A model generated the notes under the pieces. The model was not told the DNA's origin. It ran no database searches and worked only from the letters and a program-made list of their open reading frames with translations. Of a stretch of 39,453 nt of DNA, positions 7,824 to 14,473 are shown piece by piece. Source of the DNA: Eubacteriales bacterium (lineage in GTDB: Bacteria > Bacillota > Clostridia > Christensenellales > Aristaeellaceae); the NCBI GenBank assembly GCA_028701335.1, contig JAQVQY010000009.1, forward strand, positions 1 through 39,453. Direction: 5' to 3'. Every line of letters begins with the position of its first letter. Positions within the stretch are counted from its first letter, which is position 1. A program made the position numbers and the translations under genes.

Positions 7824-8669
7824 TTACTCATAATGTTGGTGATGGCGCGTCAGCGTGCATTGGTCATAACGCCCGGAGAACAAATATTGCATCGTTTGCA
7901 TCGTCTCCTCCGCGGGATACTGGTACAAGCTATGCTGTCCCCGCACAAAATTGTCGCTCACCATCCAGCCGGCGCCAAGGACCCTGGTGATAGGCACCGC
8001 TCCCCAGGGATCATCCCTGGAGGAGCAAAGCGCCACCTCCGCTTCCGCAGGCTCCCAGCTGTAGAATGTGGTGGGGCTGTCATAGAATAAGAGATGCATG
8101 TTGGTGAATCCTTCAGACGCAATTTGGTATTTGTGCAGCAGGCATCCCCCTTCGGTGGTGATGGGGTTCTCCCGCGTGCATCCTTCCTGCTCGGACGAGA
8201 AGCCCGGGTCATTGTAACGGCCCATGCGCAGGGTGACTTCCACCAGCGGCACGCCGTTGCGCTGGATCATGCAGCGGCCCCAGTTGCCCTCGCGTTCCAC
8301 TACGATACGCTCGCAGAGTTTCTTGGGAAGGCCTGAACCTTCCCGGCCAGAGAAGGCGCCCATCAAAGCGCCCGGCCCGCTTAGCTGGAGGCCCAGGAAG
8401 TAGAGTCCCGTGGTCTCCCCATGGCGCGCCATCAGGCCGACGCCGCCCTCCATGTACCAGGGAGCGAAGGTAGGCTCGCGGATGTTGACGATGTAACCGT
8501 AATAGACCGGGGCCTCAGGGTTGATCAGTTTAAGGGGCGGGGGCAGCGCCCGGGCTGCCGCCTCAGGATCAGCGATGGCGAAGAATTGGATGCCGTACTG
8601 GCTGTTCATTGAGCCGTCTTTCATGAAATTTTGAAGCTTGTCAAGGGGGGTAAAGTTGCTTGCTTGCAT
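7824..8669 (-). CDS. Acetoacetate decarboxylase (ADC) family protein
   Basis: The motif SGREGSGLPKKL (about residues 107-118) lines up with the active-site segment of clostridial acetoacetate decarboxylase, where the first lysine of PKKL forms the Schiff base and the second lowers its pKa. Both lysines (Lys116, Lys117) are kept. The RNGVPLVEVTLRMG region, the PEAPVYYGYIVNIREP region and the length of 281 residues also fit the family. The family decarboxylates beta-keto acids, and divergent members do other Schiff-base chemistry on ketones. No solvent-production gene (ctfAB, adhE) is nearby; it sits between a dienoyl-CoA-reductase-type flavoenzyme and an SDR, so a role in processing a larger enone or ketone substrate is inferred. 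The ribosome site AAAGGAGA supports the start. It lies 15 bases behind the flavoenzyme gene. Confidence 0.8.
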   Translation of the reverse strand: MQASNFTPLDKLQNFMKDGSMNSQYGIQFFAIADPEAAARALPPPLKLINPEAPVYYGYIVNIREPTFAPWYMEGGVGLMARHGETTGLYFLGLQLSGPGALMGAFSGREGSGLPKKLCERIVVEREGNWGRCMIQRNGVPLVEVTLRMGRYNDPGFSSEQEGCTRENPITTEGGCLLHKYQIASEGFTNMHLLFYDSPTTFYSWEPAEAEVALCSSRDDPWGAVPITRVLGAGWMVSDNFVRGQHSLYQYPAEETMQTMQYLFSGRYDQCTLTRHHQHYE

Positions 8670-8684
8670 GGTTTTCTTCTCCTT

Positions 8685-10616
8685 TCAATTCTGGTCCGGA
8701 TCAAACACAAACGCCTTGCCCTGGGCATCCTGCATGGCCTCCAGGATGCGCCCGGGCTTTAACGCGTCTCCAATCACCTGGACTTGTCCAAAGCGCTCCC
8801 CGCAGGCATCCGCAAGCGACCTCCTTGGTGAGACGCCTACGGCCATCACCACCCAGTCGGCAGCTATGGTTACGTTCTGGCTGTCAGCGAGCCTTTGGAG
8901 ATTCACTTCGTTATCGCCAACGCTGATGAGTTTGTGCCCCAGAAGCACCTGTGTTCCTTGAGGGAGAACGCGGCCCATGATGTCGCTGACCACCGCCGGA
9001 TAGGCGCCAACGCCCAAGGTGTCCAGCATCTCCACAATTGTTACTTCACGACCCTTAAGGGCCAGCAACTCGGCGGTCTCAAGGCCTGTCATCCCCGCGC
9101 CGATGACGGCCACGCGGCCCTTGGGATCGGTTTGGCCCAGCAGTACGCTTTCCGCGGTGACCACATGGTTTTTATTGATGCCTTCCACAGGCGGCAAGAA
9201 AGGTTCTGCCCCGCAGGCCAGGAACACCGCTTCAGGATTAATCTTATCGAGGCTTTCCACCGTTGCGCGCTCACCCAGGCGCAGCCGGACACCTGCTTTT
9301 TCCAGCTGTGTATGAAGGGATTGCGTCAGCCGGGTGATTTTCTCCTTGCCATGGCCCTTATCGGCGATATTGAGGGCGCCGCCGGTGGTGGCGTTTTCGT
9401 CAAACAACACGGGCGCAAAGCCCCGCTCCTTAAGTGTCAGGGCAGCCTGGACGCCCGCAGGGCCTCCGCCCACGACGGCAACCGTGCGCCCGGCGCCATT
9501 AACCAACGGATGCCCGTACTCCCGTTCATGCCCCGTTAGGGGGTTGACAGCGCAGTTGATGCGCTTGAGGCTGCAGATTTCGCCAAAGCAGCTCAGGCAT
9601 CCGATGCAGGTTCGTATCTCACTCTCACGCCCTGAAAAGGCCTTGCGCGGCCAGTCCGGGTCAGCCAGCAGCGCCCGGCCCAGGCCCACCAGGTCGCAGG
9701 CGCTTTCCTCAAGCAGCTTTTCAGCAGCTTCCGGTTCTTTGATATTGCACACGGACAGGACCGGGATACTTACCGATTGCTTAATGCACTGGGCCATGTG
9801 TTTTTTCCAACCCTGGGAATAGGTGCCCGGCTCAATACAACCTTCGGTATAGCAGCTGACATTGATAAGGCTGGCGCCCGCGTCTTGCAGCGCCTTGGCG
9901 ATGCGGGCGGCCTCCGGTTGGTCTATGCCGCCTGGCAGCGCCTCTTGAGCGTTGATGCGTACCGACACGGGGAAGCGCTGGCCGCAGGTCTCCTGGATTC
10001 CCTGAAGGATTTCCAGGATAAAGCGCATACGGTTTTCAAAGCTGCCGCCGTATTCATCCTCACGGTAGTTCATGGCGGGGGAAAGGAACTGGTTGATGAG
10101 GTAGCCGTGAGCCCCGTGAAGCTCAATACCGTCCGCACCAGCCATCTGGGCGATGTGGGCGGCGTTTACGAAGCGTCCTGCCATCTCTTTGCATTCAGAC
10201 AGGGAGAGCGCGCGGGGCACTTCACCACCCATAGGGCTGGCCACCGCAGAGGATGACACCGGCTGAACACCGGCCACCCAGGAAGACGCTGCCCGACCCG
10301 GATGCTGCAGCTGGACAAACAGGCGGCTGTTCCAGCGATGGATCGCGTCCACCAGACGCTGGATCTCCAGAATGTCTCCCGGGCGGTAGGCCGCCATCTG
10401 GCAGGGGTCGCTGATGCCGGCGCCGCCCTCAATGCGCGTGACTTCCGTGATTATCAGCCCCACGCCTCCCTGGGCCCGTGCCTGGTAGAATGCGATCAGG
10501 TCGTCGGTGACGCCTCCCTCCGGTTTGCCCAGGTTGATGCCCATGGCGGTCATCGCCAGGCGGTTGGGTAAGGTTAGTTTCCCGATTTTAAGCGGGCTTT
10601 TCAGGCGTTCATACAT
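8685..10616 (-). CDS. NADH:flavin oxidoreductase of the 2,4-dienoyl-CoA reductase / BaiCD-BaiH type
   Basis: A three-part flavoenzyme of 643 residues, the usual length. Residues 1-330 form the FMN TIM barrel of the old-yellow-enzyme family (VQLQHPGRAAS, ELHGAHGYLINQFLSP, YGGSFENRMRF, VSVRIN). A cysteine-rich 4Fe-4S segment follows at 337-355 (CIGCLSCFGEICSLKRINC). The C-terminal half holds FAD (VVGGGPAG, about 381-388) and NAD(P)H (VIGAGMTGLETAELL) binding folds. Relatives reduce the C=C bond of dienoyl-CoAs, enoates or 3-oxo-delta-4 steroids and bile acids. The cysteine spacing is C-x2-C-x2-C-x4-C-x6-C, while the textbook FadH pattern is C-x2-C-x3-C-x11-C. Translation is coupled to the membrane protein by an 8-base overlap, with GGAGGTGG upstream. 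It is likely the central enzyme of this operon; the substrate cannot be read from sequence. Confidence 0.9.
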   Translation of the reverse strand: MYERLKSPLKIGKLTLPNRLAMTAMGINLGKPEGGVTDDLIAFYQARAQGGVGLIITEVTRIEGGAGISDPCQMAAYRPGDILEIQRLVDAIHRWNSRLFVQLQHPGRAASSWVAGVQPVSSSAVASPMGGEVPRALSLSECKEMAGRFVNAAHIAQMAGADGIELHGAHGYLINQFLSPAMNYREDEYGGSFENRMRFILEILQGIQETCGQRFPVSVRINAQEALPGGIDQPEAARIAKALQDAGASLINVSCYTEGCIEPGTYSQGWKKHMAQCIKQSVSIPVLSVCNIKEPEAAEKLLEESACDLVGLGRALLADPDWPRKAFSGRESEIRTCIGCLSCFGEICSLKRINCAVNPLTGHEREYGHPLVNGAGRTVAVVGGGPAGVQAALTLKERGFAPVLFDENATTGGALNIADKGHGKEKITRLTQSLHTQLEKAGVRLRLGERATVESLDKINPEAVFLACGAEPFLPPVEGINKNHVVTAESVLLGQTDPKGRVAVIGAGMTGLETAELLALKGREVTIVEMLDTLGVGAYPAVVSDIMGRVLPQGTQVLLGHKLISVGDNEVNLQRLADSQNVTIAADWVVMAVGVSPRRSLADACGERFGQVQVIGDALKPGRILEAMQDAQGKAFVFDPDQN

Positions 10617-11664
10617 GCGGTTCCACCTCCAATTTCAGGGGCTTGGTTTCAGGCAGCGGCAGCTGCCGGTAACGATGGACGGCCAGCGCCTCTGCCAAGC
10701 GGCTCAACAGTTTTGTGTAAGCGGTGCGGATGATGAAGAACTGGAAGAAGTTGAGCGTCTCAAAGCCGAAGAACCGCATAACGGCCCACAAGCTTAGAGA
10801 GGAGAGCGCCATAACGGGCAGAAGCAAAACGCCCGCCAGTACCCAGGGGTTGGCGGGAAGGGCAGATAGGAATCGGTTTGGTTTGCCTGCTGGCGGAAGG
10901 TTCCCTGCCAGGGCTATCTGCTGTACAGACGCCAGGGTGGGCCTGACCATCAGCAGGCTGACAATGATGCCAAGAACCAGGCCTGTGATGACCACGCCGC
11001 TTTGGGCGACTCCCGTCAGCACCACCATATCCCCCTGGATGATGGTGCCGCCAAGGACCAGGCCCAGGAGCATGTTCATCCCGAAGTCGGTGGTCACGCT
11101 CGCGTAAAGCCTGGAAAACATTTCACGCCGCGGCAGGGGGTTGATAACGGTTTGCCGCCCCTTTTGGGGTGGGTCGGAAGGCCGCGCCAGGTCAGGCTGT
11201 ACATGCCTGAAGATGCCAAATTCAATCACTTTGGCGGCAAGAAGGATGGAGTAGCCGATCTTCCAGGCGAGAAAGCGCGGGAAGGTGTAGTCAGTCTCAG
11301 AATAAAAGGTCAAAAGCGCCCATGTGATAAGCGCCATCAGGGTGGCTGCTGCCGTGCCTGTCAGGACTGCCAGCGGAAAGTAGCTCCGTGGCATCCTTTG
11401 CACAAATGCGCCGGTGGGCACCTGAGCAGGAAGAGCTCCGTGGGCACGGCGGGAGCCCACTGCCCAGCGTGTATACGCAAGGCTGGTGAAGGCCGTCACG
11501 ACACCGCATATGGCGGCGTCAATGACAAAGTCGCGGACTGTAAGCGCCCGGCCATACTGGACTAGAAACGCGAGGGGCAGGTTGATGATACAGACAACAA
11601 GCGCCATTGGCAGGTTATTCAGATAGGGCAGATCGGTCCGGCTTTTACCCACGCTGTTTTTCAT
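10609..11664 (-). CDS. Unknown integral membrane protein with internal duplication, first structural gene of the flavoenzyme operon
   Basis: No family recognised. The 351 residues show about six to eight hydrophobic segments, for example 19-36, 44-60, 99-120, 191-208, 218-240 and 273-293. The halves look related. Each has a pair of membrane spans, a soluble Pro-rich loop (GALPAQVPTGAFVQRMPRS; NLPPAGKPNRFLSALPANP), a span (PLAVLTGTAAATLMALITWALL; PWVLAGVLLLPVMALSSLSLWAV), an aromatic-rich stretch ending in (A)KIGYSILLAAK or IIRTAYTKLLS, and a short basic tail. A two-fold repeat suggests a transporter or channel, perhaps for the operon's substrate; that is inference. The start has AAAAGGAGT. 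It lies 108 bases behind the regulator and overlaps the flavoenzyme by 8 bases. Confidence 0.65.
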   Translation of the reverse strand: MKNSVGKSRTDLPYLNNLPMALVVCIINLPLAFLVQYGRALTVRDFVIDAAICGVVTAFTSLAYTRWAVGSRRAHGALPAQVPTGAFVQRMPRSYFPLAVLTGTAAATLMALITWALLTFYSETDYTFPRFLAWKIGYSILLAAKVIEFGIFRHVQPDLARPSDPPQKGRQTVINPLPRREMFSRLYASVTTDFGMNMLLGLVLGGTIIQGDMVVLTGVAQSGVVITGLVLGIIVSLLMVRPTLASVQQIALAGNLPPAGKPNRFLSALPANPWVLAGVLLLPVMALSSLSLWAVMRFFGFETLNFFQFFIIRTAYTKLLSRLAEALAVHRYRQLPLPETKPLKLEVEPHV

Positions 11665-11738
11665 CGCGGTTTACTCCTTTTGGCATTAACACAGCGCACC
11701 CGTTCAGCCTTATGGTATTCCAGCTGAGGGATTGGGTG

Positions 11739-11760
11739 TTAGGCCAAAAAGAGGGCCTAA
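11739..11760. promoter_or_regulatory. Inverted repeat between the regulator and its operon: operator candidate
   Basis: TTAGGCC (11739-11745) and GGCCTAA (11754-11760) are perfect 7-base arms with an 8-base A-rich spacer, just behind the regulator gene and about 75 bases upstream of the membrane-protein start. No U-tract follows on the minus strand, so a terminator is less likely than a binding site for the adjacent regulator. Speculative. Confidence 0.35.
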
Positions 11761-11772
11761 ACGGCCATATTA

Positions 11773-12927
11773 TCAAAACAGGTTTTTAAGCTCCCGGCGG
11801 CAGGTGATGCCAAGTTTGTCATAGATACAGGAGAGGTCTTTTTTTACTGTCGAAAGGGAAAGAAACATCTTTTGAGCGATTTGAGGATTGTTCAGACCAT
11901 CCGCCGCATACATCGCCACCTGGTGTTCTCTCCTGGTAAGGATCTCCGGGATGCTATAGGCGGCGAACTCGTTATGCGCCCTGAGCCATTGGGGAAAAAT
12001 CCCCTTCCAGCGGCTGATTACCAGGTCATACTTCTCCGGGAAGGCCTCCATCAGGCAGCGTTCTGTCAGGCCCTGCATTATGGTGAGCGTCTCCACGAAG
12101 GGGCCGATGAAGCGGTCCGGAAGCGCCAGCCGCATCACCGTCATCATGCGGTCGCGGGCCTGGGCGGGGTTATCCTGTTTGAGGTGCCCAAGCGCCGCGT
12201 ACAAATAGACATAGATGTCGCTGAGTGAATAGTACCCCGGGTCCTGTTTGGATATCCTGGCTTCCGCCGCTGCCAGCATCACCCGGTAATCCTTGTTGAT
12301 TTGCAGATACTTGATGTAGGTATACCAAGCCAAATCCCGCATGGATGGCGGCAGGACCGAAAGGTCTCCCTTTTTGAGCCACTCGGGTGTATTGCGGGTG
12401 ATAAAAAGGCTGGCGTTTATATTGGCCTGAAAGCATTCCAAAACATAGTGTGGTTCAGGCGTGCGTGATTCATCGCCGGGAGAGTTATCAAAGAACCCGC
12501 GGGTTTGCCGATAACGCTCAAAATCGCCCAGGCAAATGGCCGCATACATCGTGAAGAGCCTGGCGGTCAAATAATTGATGTTGCTTTTGGGAATATGGTC
12601 AAAAGAGGCAAGCGACTCCGCGTATTCGCAGCGATAATATGCAAAAAGCCCGCGGGCAAGCCAACGGGCAGGGTCACACGGCAGCGACTGAAGGTAGGCG
12701 TCCGCCTGGCCGCTGGCAAACTCCAGGGATACGGTGACTGGTCGAGAAAACTGAGCCGTCTTGCCCTCTCGGCCGACGCCGGGTAACGTATCCAGATCCC
12801 TGGGGATAAGCCAATTGCTGCCCAGCTTAACGGCGCCTGGAATAATTCCGGCCTGGCAATGACGCTGAACGGTTCTCAGGTGAATATCATTTATCGCTGC
12901 ATATTGCTCTACGGACAGGTATTCCAT
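11773..12927 (-). CDS. Transcription regulator with an N-terminal excisionase/MerR-like HTH and a C-terminal LuxR-type HTH
   Basis: Residues 1-50 (LSVEQYAAINDIHLRTVQRHC, then KLGSNWLIPRDL) read as a helix-turn-helix of the excisionase/HTH_17 type. Residues about 60-310 are alpha-helical repeat-like with no Walker motif. Residues about 329-384 (LTRREHQVAMYAADGLNNPQ, then LSLSTVKKDLSCIYDKLGI) are a clear GerE/LuxR DNA-binding domain. The track opens at a TTG (12957), but ATG 12927 has AAGAGGTGGG at good spacing and starts exactly at the first domain, so I use it (384 residues). It lies directly upstream of, and co-oriented with, the membrane protein/flavoenzyme/ADC/SDR genes, so it is probably their ligand-responsive activator, with the helical middle as sensor. 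Two DNA-binding domains in one chain is unusual. Confidence 0.8.
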   Translation of the reverse strand: MEYLSVEQYAAINDIHLRTVQRHCQAGIIPGAVKLGSNWLIPRDLDTLPGVGREGKTAQFSRPVTVSLEFASGQADAYLQSLPCDPARWLARGLFAYYRCEYAESLASFDHIPKSNINYLTARLFTMYAAICLGDFERYRQTRGFFDNSPGDESRTPEPHYVLECFQANINASLFITRNTPEWLKKGDLSVLPPSMRDLAWYTYIKYLQINKDYRVMLAAAEARISKQDPGYYSLSDIYVYLYAALGHLKQDNPAQARDRMMTVMRLALPDRFIGPFVETLTIMQGLTERCLMEAFPEKYDLVISRWKGIFPQWLRAHNEFAAYSIPEILTRREHQVAMYAADGLNNPQIAQKMFLSLSTVKKDLSCIYDKLGITCRRELKNLF

Positions 12928-13062
12928 ACCCACCTCTTGTGCCGCGTTGGCACACAACTTGTCGTTTGCGCGACATTCCGGTGGGCTTAAACCCTAACCG
13001 AAGGCCGCGTCCATAGGTGAAAGATAGATTAGGCGCCTACTGCGCACTGGTTCATAATACCA

Positions 13063-13091
13063 ATGTTAGACAATATGACAGAGGCTGTCAA
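13063..13091 (-). promoter_or_regulatory. Sigma-70 promoter for the dual-HTH regulator gene
   Basis: On the minus strand a perfect TTGACA (13091-13086) and TAACAT (13068-13063) are 17 bases apart, starting about 17 bases behind the terminator of the upstream SH3b gene. The leader to 12927 is about 130 bases long. Confidence 0.65.
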
Positions 13092-13107
13092 CCTGGAAGG
13101 CAGCCGA

Positions 13108-13136
13108 AGAAAAAGGCCACCGGACTGGCCGGTGGC
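13108..13136 (-). terminator. Intrinsic terminator of SH3b copy 2
   Basis: On the minus strand GCCACCGG and CCGGTGGC (arms 13129-13136 and 13116-13123) with a 5-base loop are followed by CTTTTTCTT. The hairpin starts about 20 bases after the stop codon at 13158. Confidence 0.9.
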
Positions 13137-13157
13137 TGAATAGGGTAATCCCCGATA

Positions 13158-14288
13158 TCAGTTCATCGTGAAGGAGACCATGCCGGCCGCGATAAACACC
13201 GTGGTGCCGTTTGGCAGCATGATCTGGTACCAGCCATTGGTTGGGATGCCAACCACCTCATAGACATTGCCCGGATCGGCTTTGCCCACAATGGTTGCTT
13301 TCATGGAAGGTTCCGCCCGCAGGTTTGCCTGGCGGGTGTGGGTCACCAGGACGGTGCCAATGCCGGTGTGGAAGGAACGGTGCAGGCGATATACGCCCAG
13401 GATGGCGTCCGTGCGGGTGAGGGGATGGGTGGGGAAGAAGAGGTGCTCCGCATCGATGCTCATCACAGGATTCCCTGAAGTGGTGTCTGCATGGTCAAGC
13501 ACGGTGATCACCATGTCCAGCATGGGAAGCTGGCGCCAGTCTGAACTGTCATCGGTGGTTACCACCCCCGCGTAGCCCTGAGCCAAACCAATGTCATCTG
13601 CGTCGGCGATATAGGGGTCATGGAAATGGTCCTGCCTGGGGTTCTCATCGCCCATATCGATCAGGGCGCCATACATCTCAGCCGCCGCAACGCCGCGCAG
13701 CACAATGTTGAACTGGGCGCCGGCGCTGGCCGCCTGGTATTCCTCCAGGGTCAGGTAAACATGGCTTCTGATGGCGGCGGGATTTTTGGACTTCAGGCGA
13801 ACGGCGTTGGTGAGCAGGCCGTCCAATTCCTGCCAGGTGACATTGCCCTCAGACAGCATCCCCTGGGGCACAAGGCCCAGGCTGCGGGCTGCCTGGATCT
13901 CCCGGGCAATCAGCTCCGCCGGTGAGGGTGTGGCGGTGGGGGTGGGCTTGGGCGTGGGCTTGGCAGTGGGCTTTGGCGTGGGAGTGATGAAGGGCTTGGG
14001 CTGGCGGTCGGTAAGAAACTCGGTTTTCACATAGCCGTTGTACATCCCATACTGCACATGGTTCCAGACCATGCCCAGGATATCCGGATACACCGTGACC
14101 TCGGCGCCATAAGGGATTTTGGTGAGCACCCGGGCGTTCGGGTCAGGTTCCTCACGCATATTCAGCTGTTTACCGTCAGGGGTTTTCACATACATGGGGT
14201 AGGCGTCCGGGTCATAAATGGACGCGGCGGCGGGCAGCATGGCTGCCAGCAGAAAGAGGGCGGTCAGGAGGCTGAAAATTCTTTTCAT
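13158..14288 (-). CDS. Secreted SH3b-domain protein, copy 2
   Basis: Paralogue of the gene at 5677-6789 with the same plan. A signal peptide (residues 1-22) precedes an N-terminal SH3b (QLNMREEPDPNARVLTKIPYG, YNGYVKTEFL). The PTPKPTAKPTPKP-type linker is slightly longer than in copy 1. A helical middle (SLGLVPQGMLSEGNVTWQEL, FNIVLRGVAAAEMYGALIDMG) and a C-terminal SH3b (QANLRAEPSMKATIVGKADP) ending in VSFTMN follow. The most conserved block between copies is the middle region around RGVAAAEMYGALIDMG; the region between it and the second SH3b varies most. It is a single-gene unit with its own promoter and terminator. Wall binding by SH3b is inferred from the family. No enzymatic domain is visible. 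The function of the middle domain is unknown. Confidence 0.78.
   Translation of the reverse strand: MKRIFSLLTALFLLAAMLPAAASIYDPDAYPMYVKTPDGKQLNMREEPDPNARVLTKIPYGAEVTVYPDILGMVWNHVQYGMYNGYVKTEFLTDRQPKPFITPTPKPTAKPTPKPTPTATPSPAELIAREIQAARSLGLVPQGMLSEGNVTWQELDGLLTNAVRLKSKNPAAIRSHVYLTLEEYQAASAGAQFNIVLRGVAAAEMYGALIDMGDENPRQDHFHDPYIADADDIGLAQGYAGVVTTDDSSDWRQLPMLDMVITVLDHADTTSGNPVMSIDAEHLFFPTHPLTRTDAILGVYRLHRSFHTGIGTVLVTHTRQANLRAEPSMKATIVGKADPGNVYEVVGIPTNGWYQIMLPNGTTVFIAAGMVSFTMN
13938..13958 (+). repeat. G-run repeat with quadruplex potential in the linker-coding region of SH3b copy 2
   Basis: Four G-runs (13938-42, 13944-46, 13950-52, 13956-58) with loops of 1, 3 and 3 bases form a tight canonical quadruplex motif on the plus strand, the template strand of the gene. 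It corresponds to the PTPKP linker and lies at the same place as the 6472-6498 motif in the paralogue. Confidence 0.55.
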
Positions 14289-14358
14289 GTAGTATTCCTT
14301 CCTTTCATGTCATGAGCAACGGATTTGCGGGGGAGCTCATGGTCCCAGGCCATGGACG

Positions 14359-14388
14359 GGTATACTTAAGACCCATCGTACCCACCAA
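14359..14388 (-). promoter_or_regulatory. Putative promoter for SH3b copy 2
   Basis: On the minus strand TTGGTG (14388-14383) and TATACC (14364-14359) have an 18-base spacer, about 70 bases upstream of the start at 14288. Moderate match only. Confidence 0.45.
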
Positions 14389-14473
14389 AATATGTTAGGA
14401 ATCAGCATGAACACCATCCCATCAATAAGATGGGGCATGAAAGCCCGCCGCGCATGACCCCAAAGGGCTATAT

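Noticed and set aside
8895-9539. 214-residue plus-strand ORF inside the flavoenzyme gene
   Set aside because: Shadow frame of a gene with unmistakable OYE/FAD motifs; no ribosome site or domain.
11739-11760. Terminator of the dual-HTH regulator gene
   Set aside because: The 7-base stem has no U-tract on the minus strand and the operon continues; listed as an operator candidate.
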